From: Dehalococcoidia bacterium
GTDB taxonomy: Bacteria > Chloroflexota > Dehalococcoidia > JAUSJJ01
Length of the DNA: 5,514 nucleotides
Reading direction: 5' to 3'
Assembly: GCA_030647705.1 (NCBI GenBank)
Contig: JAUSJJ010000098.1
Coordinates: 1 to 5,514, forward strand
Below are positions 1 to 5,514 of the stretch, piece after piece. Below the pieces are notes generated by a model. The model was not told the DNA's origin. It did no database searches and saw nothing but the letters and a program-made list of their open reading frames with translations. The position numbers and the translations under genes were made by a program. Within the stretch, counting starts at the first letter, position 1, and each line of letters starts with the position of its first letter.

Positions 1-2
1 AT

Positions 3-1817
3 TGGGTGTCCAAGGCCAAAGGCGGGACGGGCATGGTGACCACGGAAGCATTGTTCACCCACATGACGTGCTACCGCAACAGTTTTGCCTTCCCCGATGC
101 ACTGCCCCGGTTCAAGAAGGCAGCGGCGGCGGTGCACGAGCACGGGGCCAAGCTGGTCGGGCAGATCGTTCACGCCGGCGCACAGACGCAGGGATTCCCG
201 ATACCTTTCATCCCCTGGGCCCCTTCGCCGATGGCCGCGCCCAGGGATTGGGCAACGCCCCACCAGATGACCGTCGCGGATATCAAGGAGATCATCGCAA
301 GCTGGGTGGTCGCAGCCAAGGTGTTGCGCGAAGCGGGACTCGACGGCGTAGAGGTCATGGGCGGACACGGGTACCTGGTCAACCAGTTCCTTTCCCCGCT
401 TACCAACCATCGCACCGACCAGTATGGCGGCAGCGTAGAGAACCGGATGCGCCTGGCCCTGGAGACGCTGGATGCAGTCAGGGCCGCTGTGGGCAAGGAC
501 TGGGTCATGGGGTTCAGGGTGAGCGGCGACGAGTTCGTCGAAGGCGGCTACAACCAGGACGACATGCTGGGCATGGCGCCCCATTTCGTAGAGAATGGCA
601 GGGCAGACTACATCAGTGTGACCGCAGGCACGTACCGGTCAGCCATGAATATCGCCGATCCTACCTATTTCCCGCTCAATTCGGTCGTCTACCTGGCCGC
701 CGCCATCAAGCGCGTGGTCAACGTGCCGGTGATCGCGAAGGGCAAGATCGTCGATCCCGTGCAGGCCGAAGAGATATTGGCCAACAATCAGGCCGACATG
801 GTTGGCATGGGGCGCGCTCTGATGGCCGACCCGGACTGGGCGAACAAGGCACGCGAGGGCAGGCTGGACGAGATCAGGAAGTGCATCTGTTGTAACGACG
901 GCTGCGCCGGCCGCGTGATGGCGACCACTCACCTTGGTCTGAGATGCTCCATGAATCCGGAGCTGGGCCGTGAAGTGGAGCCGGGCTGGGGCGCGGTGCT
1001 GCCCGCGGCAAAGAAGAAGAAGGTTATGGTGATCGGGGGCGGGCCGGCGGGATTGGAGGCGGCGCGGGTTGCCGCTCTGCGAGGGCATGCTGTCTCGCTG
1101 TACGAGAAGGGCCCGGAGCTCGGCGGGCAAGTGCTCATCGCAGCCAAAGCCCCTACCAGAGACAGCTTTCTGGACCTGCCCCGATACTACAAGCGGCAGA
1201 TGGAGTTGCTCAAGGTAGACGTTCATCTGGACACAGGCGTGACAGCCGCCCTGGTGAAGCAGGCGAACCCCGATGCGGTGGTGGTGGCCACGGGGTCGGT
1301 GCCGCTGCGTCCATTCAACATCGCCGGCATTGATAATGACAACGTTGTCGAAGCGCGCGCAGTGCTTCTGGGCCAAGCCAAGGTTGGACAGAACGTAGTG
1401 GTGTTCGCCAATGATCAGCATATCCAGGGCCTGAGCGTGGCCGATTTCCTGGCCTCGCAGGGCAAGAAAGTCCAAGTGCTCACGGAAGAGTATGAGTTCG
1501 GGAAGTTGCTCGATGTCTCGACAAAGCCTGCCATCTACAAGAAGCTGCTGGAGGCAGGGGTAGTGCTTACCCCTGACAGAGGTATCAGGGAGATATCGGG
1601 CAGCACTGTGGTTTCCTACAATACTCTGACCGGCGAGGAAATCATGATCGAGGATGTGGACACCGTCGTGTACGCTTTCGGGGGCAAGGAGGACAACGTT
1701 TTGTTCTATGCCCTCAAGGGCCAGATCAAGGAGCTGTACGCTGTTGGGGACTGCGCGGGCGTCCGGCAGTTGACCTCCGTGACTCGTGAGGCGGCCACGG
1801 CGGCCCGGCGAATATAG
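3..1817 (+). CDS. OYE-family FMN/[4Fe-4S]/FAD oxidoreductase, FadH/trimethylamine dehydrogenase-like, 5' partial
   Basis: This is a flavin oxidoreductase of the Old Yellow Enzyme class with a C-terminal FAD/ADP-binding half, and it is probably cytoplasmic. The reading frame is open to the window edge. The first visible residues (WVSKAKGGTG) match a segment some 40-50 residues into such proteins, so the true start lies upstream and GTG at 6 is probably internal. The barrel shows QIVHAG (162-179), HGYLVNQF (366-389) with the usual active-site-region Tyr at 372, RTDQYGG, and GMGRALMADP near the FMN phosphate site. A cluster motif CxxCxxxCx13C has Cys codons at 882, 891, 903 and 945, plus an extra Cys at 888. 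A dinucleotide motif GGGPAG sits at 1035-1052 and a C-terminal GDCAG motif near 1749. The second Rossmann motif (1395-1430, VVVFANDQHIQG) lacks GxGxxG, as in trimethylamine dehydrogenase. Immediate linkage to ETF genes suggests ETF as redox partner (inference). Substrate unknown; dienoyl-CoA or enoate reductase is the alternative. Confidence 0.9.
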   Translation, partial: WVSKAKGGTGMVTTEALFTHMTCYRNSFAFPDALPRFKKAAAAVHEHGAKLVGQIVHAGAQTQGFPIPFIPWAPSPMAAPRDWATPHQMTVADIKEIIASWVVAAKVLREAGLDGVEVMGGHGYLVNQFLSPLTNHRTDQYGGSVENRMRLALETLDAVRAAVGKDWVMGFRVSGDEFVEGGYNQDDMLGMAPHFVENGRADYISVTAGTYRSAMNIADPTYFPLNSVVYLAAAIKRVVNVPVIAKGKIVDPVQAEEILANNQADMVGMGRALMADPDWANKAREGRLDEIRKCICCNDGCAGRVMATTHLGLRCSMNPELGREVEPGWGAVLPAAKKKKVMVIGGGPAGLEAARVAALRGHAVSLYEKGPELGGQVLIAAKAPTRDSFLDLPRYYKRQMELLKVDVHLDTGVTAALVKQANPDAVVVATGSVPLRPFNIAGIDNDNVVEARAVLLGQAKVGQNVVVFANDQHIQGLSVADFLASQGKKVQVLTEEYEFGKLLDVSTKPAIYKKLLEAGVVLTPDRGIREISGSTVVSYNTLTGEEIMIEDVDTVVYAFGGKEDNVLFYALKGQIKELYAVGDCAGVRQLTSVTREAATAARRI

Positions 1818-1822
1818 TCCAC

Positions 1823-1828
1823 AGAGGA
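1823..1828 (+). promoter_or_regulatory. Ribosome binding site of the ETF alpha gene
   Basis: AGAGGA lies 8 nt before the ATG at 1837. It supports that ATG over an in-frame GTG at 1786, which would lie inside the preceding oxidoreductase gene and add 17 residues unlike any ETF alpha N-terminus. Confidence 0.7.
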
Positions 1829-1836
1829 ATGTAAGT

Positions 1837-2847
1837 ATGCCAGTAGACAAAGGAATCTGGGTCCTGGCCGAACAGCGCGGCGGCGAGCTGCAGGAGGTCT
1901 CGCTGGAACTGGTGAGCGAGGGCCGGAAGCTGGCCGATAAGCTCAAAGAAGAGTTGTCGGTGGTGCTCCTGGGCCACAACGTCGCTCCAATGGCAGCCAC
2001 CTTCGGGCAGCACGGCGCAGACACAGTCTATCACGTCGACAGCCCTCACCTGACCAACTACGTGGCAGAATTCTATACAGATGTGATAGCCAACCTCCTC
2101 AAAGAGCATCGGCCTCGACTGGCCATGTGCGGAGCGACCTCGATTGGAAAGGACCTCGGCCCGAGGCTGGCCGCGAGGCTCAAGGTGGGACTGGTATCAG
2201 ACTGCGTCAATCTGATCGTGGCCGAGGACGGCTCTCTGGTGCTGACCAAGCCAACCTACGGCGGCAAGACCTACAGCAACGTCGGTTGCATCAATAAACC
2301 CCAGCTTGCCACCGTGAGGACCGGCCTCATGGAGATCAAGAAGGCCAGGATCCCCAAGAAGCCACAGGTGGTCGAAGTCAAGCCTGAAATGGACCCGAAC
2401 AAGCTGCGATGCAAGGTGGTCGGCTTCGTCAAGGCCGACCCCAAGACGGTCAGCCTCACCGAGGCAGAGATAATCGTGTCTGGTGGCCGGGGCATCGGCA
2501 GCAAAGAGAACTTCAAGATCATCGAAGATCTGGCTGAGGCGCTGGGGGCCAGCGTAGCCTGCTCCCGTGTCCCTGTCGACGAGGGCTGGGCGTCTTTCGA
2601 GAAGCAGGTGGGGCAAACGGGGAAGACCGTCACGCCGCGGCTCTATGTGGCCTGCGGCATCTCGGGCGCCATATACCATGCCATGGGCATGAAGGACTCC
2701 AAGGCCATCATAGCCATCAACAGCGATAAGAACGCTCCGATCCTCAAACTGGCAGATGTAGGAGTGGTCGGCGACCTTCATGCTATCCTGCCAGAGCTCA
2801 CCGCGCAACTGAAGGAACTCAAGCAAAAGGCGAAGCCAGCCAAGTAA
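1837..2847 (+). CDS. etfA: Electron transfer flavoprotein alpha subunit, FixB-like
   Basis: This is the FAD-binding large subunit of the soluble ETF heterodimer, which shuttles electrons between flavin dehydrogenases and a membrane quinone oxidoreductase. The 336-residue product starts at an ATG with a good Shine-Dalgarno and has a normal N-terminus (GIWVLAEQRGG). The C-terminal FAD domain is canonical: SGGRGIG (residues 215-220 onward), SR at 243-244, QVGQTGK with Thr261, GISGAIYH with His281, and NSDKNAPI followed by DVGVVGDL. Arg244, Thr261 and His281 keep the same spacing as human ETF alpha Arg249, Thr266 and His286, which contact the FAD. The position before the His is Tyr280, where many homologues have Gln. 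There is no N-terminal ferredoxin extension. The gene begins 19 nt after the oxidoreductase stop. Its partner etfB is not adjacent but lies beyond fixC and fixX. The family call is firm; whether this ETF bifurcates electrons is not decided by what I can see. Confidence 0.96.
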   Translation: MPVDKGIWVLAEQRGGELQEVSLELVSEGRKLADKLKEELSVVLLGHNVAPMAATFGQHGADTVYHVDSPHLTNYVAEFYTDVIANLLKEHRPRLAMCGATSIGKDLGPRLAARLKVGLVSDCVNLIVAEDGSLVLTKPTYGGKTYSNVGCINKPQLATVRTGLMEIKKARIPKKPQVVEVKPEMDPNKLRCKVVGFVKADPKTVSLTEAEIIVSGGRGIGSKENFKIIEDLAEALGASVACSRVPVDEGWASFEKQVGQTGKTVTPRLYVACGISGAIYHAMGMKDSKAIIAINSDKNAPILKLADVGVVGDLHAILPELTAQLKELKQKAKPAK

Positions 2848-2895
2848 GAGCCGTCCGGGCGGTTGGACCCCGACACGGAGGCACGTTCCTGGAAA

Positions 2896-2903
2896 GCAGG
2901 TGA
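2896..2903 (+). promoter_or_regulatory. Ribosome binding site of fixC
   Basis: GCAGGTGA stands 4 nt before the ATG at 2908, with its AGG core 7 nt from the start. It favours that ATG over an in-frame TTG at 2863, which would add 15 residues (MDPDTEARSWKAGDL) ahead of the normal FixC N-terminus. Confidence 0.7.
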
Positions 2904-2907
2904 TTTG

Positions 2908-4215
2908 ATGACCGAGAAATTCGATGCAATTGTGGTCGGGGCAGGCCCTGCCGGCACTACGGCTGCGTTGGTCATGGCCCGCGCCGGCATGAAAGTGGCG
3001 CTGATCGAGCGCGGCGCCTACCCCGGCGCCAAGAACATGTTCGGCGGAGTCTTCTACTACAGCGAAGTGCTGAACCAGCTCATCCCGGAGTTCTGGAAGG
3101 AAGCGCCGATAGAGAGACATATCGTCCGCCGCGTGACCACCTTCATGACGCCTCAGGCCTCCGTTTCCATGGACTACGAGAACTCCAATTTCGGCAAGCC
3201 TCCCTATAACGGTGTGACACTGCTCCGTTCCAGATTCGACCGCTGGTACGCCCAGAAGGCGGTGGACGCGGGCGCGCTCTTAGTTCCGGAGACCGTCGTC
3301 GATGATGTGATTCGTGACGGCCAGCGTGTTATTGGCATCAAGGCGAGGCGCGACCAGGGCGATCTTCTGGCTGATGTCGTTATCGCCGCCGACGGCGTCA
3401 ACTCACTCCTCGCCGAGAAAGCGGGCCTCAAGAAATCGAAAGAGCTCCGGCGTCACTCCATCTCGGTGACGGCCAAGGAGATATTGTCGCTGCCCAGTGA
3501 GACCATCGAGGAGCGTTTCAATTGCGCTGCAGACGAAGGCGTAGCCATAGATTTCCTTGGCGCCTGCACCCAGGGCATTCAGGGAGCTGCCTTCATCTAT
3601 ACCAACAAGTCAAGCCTTTCTCTGGGCATGGCCACCGACCTGAACTCGCTCCGAGAGCACCATATTTCCATAGCCGACCTGGTGGAGAGCTTCAAGGAGC
3701 ATCCTTCGGTGAAACGGCTGGTCAAAGGCGCCACGCTTAAGGAGTACTCAGGACACCTGATGCCCGAAGGTGGCTATAAGATGATGCCGAAGCTTTACGG
3801 CGATGGCATCCTGGTGGCAGGCGATGCTGCAGCTATGGTCTTCTACACTGGGCTGAGTCTTGAGGGCGTCAACTTCGCCATTGCCTCCGGGTTCTACGCT
3901 GGAGAAGCGGTCAAGGCTGCCAAGGCGAAGAGCGATTTCTCGGCGGCTTCGCTGTCGCATTACCAGAAGCTGCTCGAAGACAGCTTCGTGCTGAAGGACC
4001 TGAAATCCTTCCGGAGTGCTTCTTCAATGTTGGCCAACAAGCGGTTCTACACCGTGTATCCGGACTTCCTGTGCACCATGATGGAGAACATGTTCAAGGT
4101 GGACGGCAAGCCGAGGAAGAGGATGTGGGGCTTGATGCGCCAGTCGATGAAGGGCAAGATTTCCATGATGGACCTGGCCAAGGACGGAATGCAGGCAAGG
4201 AAGGCGCTGCTATGA
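2908..4215 (+). CDS. fixC: FixC-type electron transfer flavoprotein:quinone oxidoreductase, FAD subunit
   Basis: This is a flavoprotein of the ETF-QO/FixC family, expected to take electrons from reduced ETF and pass them with FixX to the membrane quinone pool. At 435 residues it is close to E. coli FixC (about 428) and shorter than single-chain mitochondrial-type ETF-QO, whose iron-sulfur domain is here a separate gene. Visible motifs are the N-terminal FAD-binding GAGPAG (residues 11-16), a GAKNMFGG segment typical of FixC, LRSRFDRW (about 106-113), ADGVNS (161-166) and the second FAD motif AGDAA (Asp306). The C-terminus ends in a MMDLAKDGMQARKALL segment that aligns with FixC tails. No long transmembrane helix is evident, so membrane contact would be peripheral (inference). 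The gene follows etfA by 60 nt, the largest gap between whole genes here, and overlaps fixX by 4 nt, implying translational coupling. A geranylgeranyl-reductase-like relative is less likely given the neighbours. Confidence 0.95.
   Translation: MTEKFDAIVVGAGPAGTTAALVMARAGMKVALIERGAYPGAKNMFGGVFYYSEVLNQLIPEFWKEAPIERHIVRRVTTFMTPQASVSMDYENSNFGKPPYNGVTLLRSRFDRWYAQKAVDAGALLVPETVVDDVIRDGQRVIGIKARRDQGDLLADVVIAADGVNSLLAEKAGLKKSKELRRHSISVTAKEILSLPSETIEERFNCAADEGVAIDFLGACTQGIQGAAFIYTNKSSLSLGMATDLNSLREHHISIADLVESFKEHPSVKRLVKGATLKEYSGHLMPEGGYKMMPKLYGDGILVAGDAAAMVFYTGLSLEGVNFAIASGFYAGEAVKAAKAKSDFSAASLSHYQKLLEDSFVLKDLKSFRSASSMLANKRFYTVYPDFLCTMMENMFKVDGKPRKRMWGLMRQSMKGKISMMDLAKDGMQARKALL
4198..4204 (+). promoter_or_regulatory. 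Ribosome binding site of fixX, inside the fixC end
   Basis: AGGAAGG lies 7 nt before the ATG at 4212, within the last codons of fixC. It supports the short FixX start over an in-frame upstream ATG at 4071, whose extra 47 residues are only a shifted-frame reading of fixC. Confidence 0.7.
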
Positions 4216-4484
4216 ACATAGAAGACAAGCTTTTCCAAATCAGGTTCAATGTGGACACCATTCCCCATATCAAGGTGGACCTCAAAGCCTGCGACAGTTG
4301 CCAGGAGAAGTGGTGCCTCTACGTCTGTCCGGTGCAGAACTACAAGCTCGAAGAAGGCAAGATGAGCTTCGCCTGGCAGGGTTGTGTGGAGTGTGGCGCC
4401 TGCCGCATAGCCTGCGAAAAAGGGCAGGTGGTGGAGTGGAACTATCCGCGTGGGGGCTACGGAGTCTGTTTCCGCTATGGCTAG
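4212..4484 (+). CDS. fixX: FixX-type ferredoxin-like protein with eight cluster-pattern cysteines
   Basis: This is a small iron-sulfur protein that pairs with FixC and corresponds to the C-terminal cluster domain of ETF-QO. The product is 90 residues, compared with about 95 for E. coli FixX, and keeps the diagnostic features: RFNVD and an HI-V segment near residues 11-22, GCVECGACRIAC (57-68), and the C-terminal EWNYPRGGYGV-FRYG tail (75-90). The cysteines form two groups: C27, C30, C35 and C39-Pro, then C58, C61, C64 and C68, with a ninth at C86. ETF-QO and E. coli FixX carry a single [4Fe-4S] cluster with fewer cysteines, so the spacing here suggests room for two clusters (inference). The start codon overlaps the fixC stop as ATGA, so the two subunits are probably made in a coupled manner. 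The family call is secure; the cluster count is not proven by sequence. Confidence 0.93.
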   Translation: MNIEDKLFQIRFNVDTIPHIKVDLKACDSCQEKWCLYVCPVQNYKLEEGKMSFAWQGCVECGACRIACEKGQVVEWNYPRGGYGVCFRYG

Positions 4485-4514
4485 GCTGCGCACGGAGCAC
4501 AATGTGAGGTCGTC

Positions 4515-5393
4515 ATGAACATAGTAGTATGTGTGAAACAGGTCCCGGATACCAACGTCCCGCTCGAACCCGATCCCAGGACGAAATCAGTCAAGAGCGA
4601 TGACGTGGTCTGGGTTGTCAATCCCTACGACCTGCTGGCAGTTGAAGCAGCGGTCAGGCTGAAAGAGACACACGGCGGAGAAGTAACCCTGCTCTCCCTG
4701 GGCCAGCCCGAGGCGAAGATGGCCCTGAAGAGCTGCCTGGCCCTCGGCGCGGACAAGGCATTCCTGCTCTTCGATCCGGCTTTTAACGATTCAGATAGCT
4801 ACGCCGCGGGGGTGACGCTTTCCAGGGCTATCTCAGCTATTCCGCATGACCTTGTCCTTTGTGGCGCCCAGTCCTCCGATACCAACGCCGGCCTTGCAGG
4901 CGCCGTTATCGCTGAGAACCTGGGCCTGCCGCTGGTGTCAGGTGTGACACACATTGAAGCGTCTCCCGAATCCAAGAGACTGATCGTCCATCGCAAACTG
5001 GAGAGGGGCAATCGGGAGGTCATCGAGACCGTGTTGCCCGCGGTGCTCACCATTGAATCGGGGATAAACGAGCCGAGGTATGCCAGTTTGCCCTCCCTGA
5101 TGGCGGGACTTCGGAAGGAAATCGAAGTGCAGGACATGAAGAAGTTGGGGCTGGCCCTGGGCGAGGTGGGCGCCAAAGGCTGCAAGACCAAGGTACTGAC
5201 CATCGCTCCGCCTCGGCCCCGGCCCAAGAGGTTGTTCACCCCGGACAGCAGCCTTTCGGCGGCAGAGCGCATGCGCCTGGTGATGTCAGGAGGCCTGGCG
5301 GAGAAGAGCGGCGATGTGCTTCAGGGGAACCCCAAGGAAGTAGCCGCCAAGATCATCCAGTTCCTCAAGAAAGAGAAGATCGTCGAAGGCTGA
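4515..5393 (+). CDS. etfB: Electron transfer flavoprotein beta subunit, FixA-like
   Basis: This is the small subunit of ETF, which binds AMP or a second FAD and provides the docking loop for partner dehydrogenases. The 292-residue product opens with MNIVVCVKQVPDT, the standard EtfB start, after a GAGGT Shine-Dalgarno at 4506-4510. Further motifs are VVNPYDLLAVEAA, ALGADKA, the nucleotide-site region GAQSSDTNAG (117-126), LGLPLVSGV, and LPAVLTIESGINEPRYASLP. Leu192 sits where human ETF beta has Leu195, the residue of the recognition loop that inserts into partner dehydrogenases. The protein is longer than the common length of about 255. The added length is C-terminal, around residues 235-275, and contains a FTPDSSLSAAERMRLVMSGG stretch (241-260) before the final KEVAAKIIQFLKK helix. 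The gene starts 30 nt after fixX and is the last supported gene in the window. The family is certain; the choice between AMP and a bifurcating FAD is open. Confidence 0.96.
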   Translation: MNIVVCVKQVPDTNVPLEPDPRTKSVKSDDVVWVVNPYDLLAVEAAVRLKETHGGEVTLLSLGQPEAKMALKSCLALGADKAFLLFDPAFNDSDSYAAGVTLSRAISAIPHDLVLCGAQSSDTNAGLAGAVIAENLGLPLVSGVTHIEASPESKRLIVHRKLERGNREVIETVLPAVLTIESGINEPRYASLPSLMAGLRKEIEVQDMKKLGLALGEVGAKGCKTKVLTIAPPRPRPKRLFTPDSSLSAAERMRLVMSGGLAEKSGDVLQGNPKEVAAKIIQFLKKEKIVEG

Positions 5394-5514
5394 GGCTAGG
5401 AGTCTGTCCGACTAACTCGTCCTGGACCTTTGATTACGATCTGTGCCATGGATCGCGCGCCGAGGGAACACCCGGAAGTCCCTGTATTTGCCCGGCAATG
5501 CCTCCCCGAGCCGT

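Noticed and set aside
2..895. Plus-strand open frame of 297 codons overlapping the first gene
   Set aside because: The translation is a low-complexity Gly/Arg-rich string typical of a shifted frame, while the other frame gives a clear OYE barrel.
639..2024. Long minus-strand open frame of 461 codons
   Set aside because: It lies opposite the oxidoreductase and etfA genes, whose protein motifs are unmistakable. Its own translation is rich in His, Arg, Leu and Gly with no recognisable domain, as expected for the antisense of GC-rich genes.
2848..2907. The 60-nt etfA-fixC gap as a possible internal promoter or attenuator
   Set aside because: A short GTCC/GGAC pairing exists, but I see no convincing -35/-10 pair and no strong stem.
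2197..3120. Minus-strand open frame of 307 codons across the etfA-fixC junction
   Set aside because: No domain, and it runs antisense to two well-supported genes.
3..5393. Nitrogen-fixation fix operon
   Set aside because: The FixABCX-like proteins alone do not imply nitrogen fixation. No nif or fix regulatory gene is visible and the upstream partner is an OYE-type dehydrogenase.
5463..5483. Possible terminator hairpin after etfB (AGGGA...TCCCT)
   Set aside because: The stem is only about 5 bp with an 11-nt loop, and no T-run follows. A second short inverted repeat near 5399-5417 (GAGT...ACTC) is equally weak.
5448..5514. Possible start of a next plus-strand gene at the ATG at 5448, open to the window end
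   Set aside because: Only 22 codons are visible, no Shine-Dalgarno precedes the ATG, and the peptide is not recognisable.
5412..5514. Possible 3' end of a convergent minus-strand gene
   Set aside because: A minus-strand frame is open for about 33 codons to a stop at 5412-5414, but the residues suggest no family and an open frame of this length is expected by chance.

Overview
The window carries one plus-strand gene block from a moderately GC-rich bacterium. It encodes a flavin-based electron-transfer module: an Old Yellow Enzyme-type flavin/iron-sulfur oxidoreductase (5' end cut off by the window edge), then ETF alpha (FixB-like), a FixC-type ETF:quinone oxidoreductase, a small FixX-type ferredoxin and ETF beta (FixA-like). 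All five read in the same direction with gaps of 19, 60, -4 and 30 nt, so a single transcript is likely. No promoter is visible because the transcript starts upstream of position 1. No rRNA, tRNA, CRISPR array, insertion sequence or clear repeat was seen.

Layout: 3-1817 oxidoreductase (partial); 1837-2847 etfA/fixB; 2908-4215 fixC; 4212-4484 fixX, overlapping fixC by ATGA; 4515-5393 etfB/fixA; 5394-5514 a short tail with no supportable feature.

How the genes may work together (inference): the first enzyme has the domain plan of the FadH / trimethylamine dehydrogenase branch, with an FMN barrel, one [4Fe-4S] site and an FAD/ADP-binding domain. Its second nucleotide-binding motif, where FadH-type reductases bind NADPH, is not glycine-rich. 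Trimethylamine dehydrogenase is similar there and uses ETF as electron acceptor. A coherent reading is substrate -> OYE-type dehydrogenase -> EtfAB -> FixC/FixX -> quinone pool, or the reverse. An electron-bifurcating Fix-type role is the main alternative. The substrate cannot be read from the sequence.

The gene order B-C-X-A, with the two ETF subunits separated by the quinone-oxidoreductase genes, differs from the textbook fixABCX order. No nitrogen-fixation gene is visible. Taxonomy is uncertain. The protein style recalls anaerobic or environmental lineages such as Chloroflexota (Dehalococcoidia) or Desulfo-type bacteria, but this is an impression from memory and not a result.
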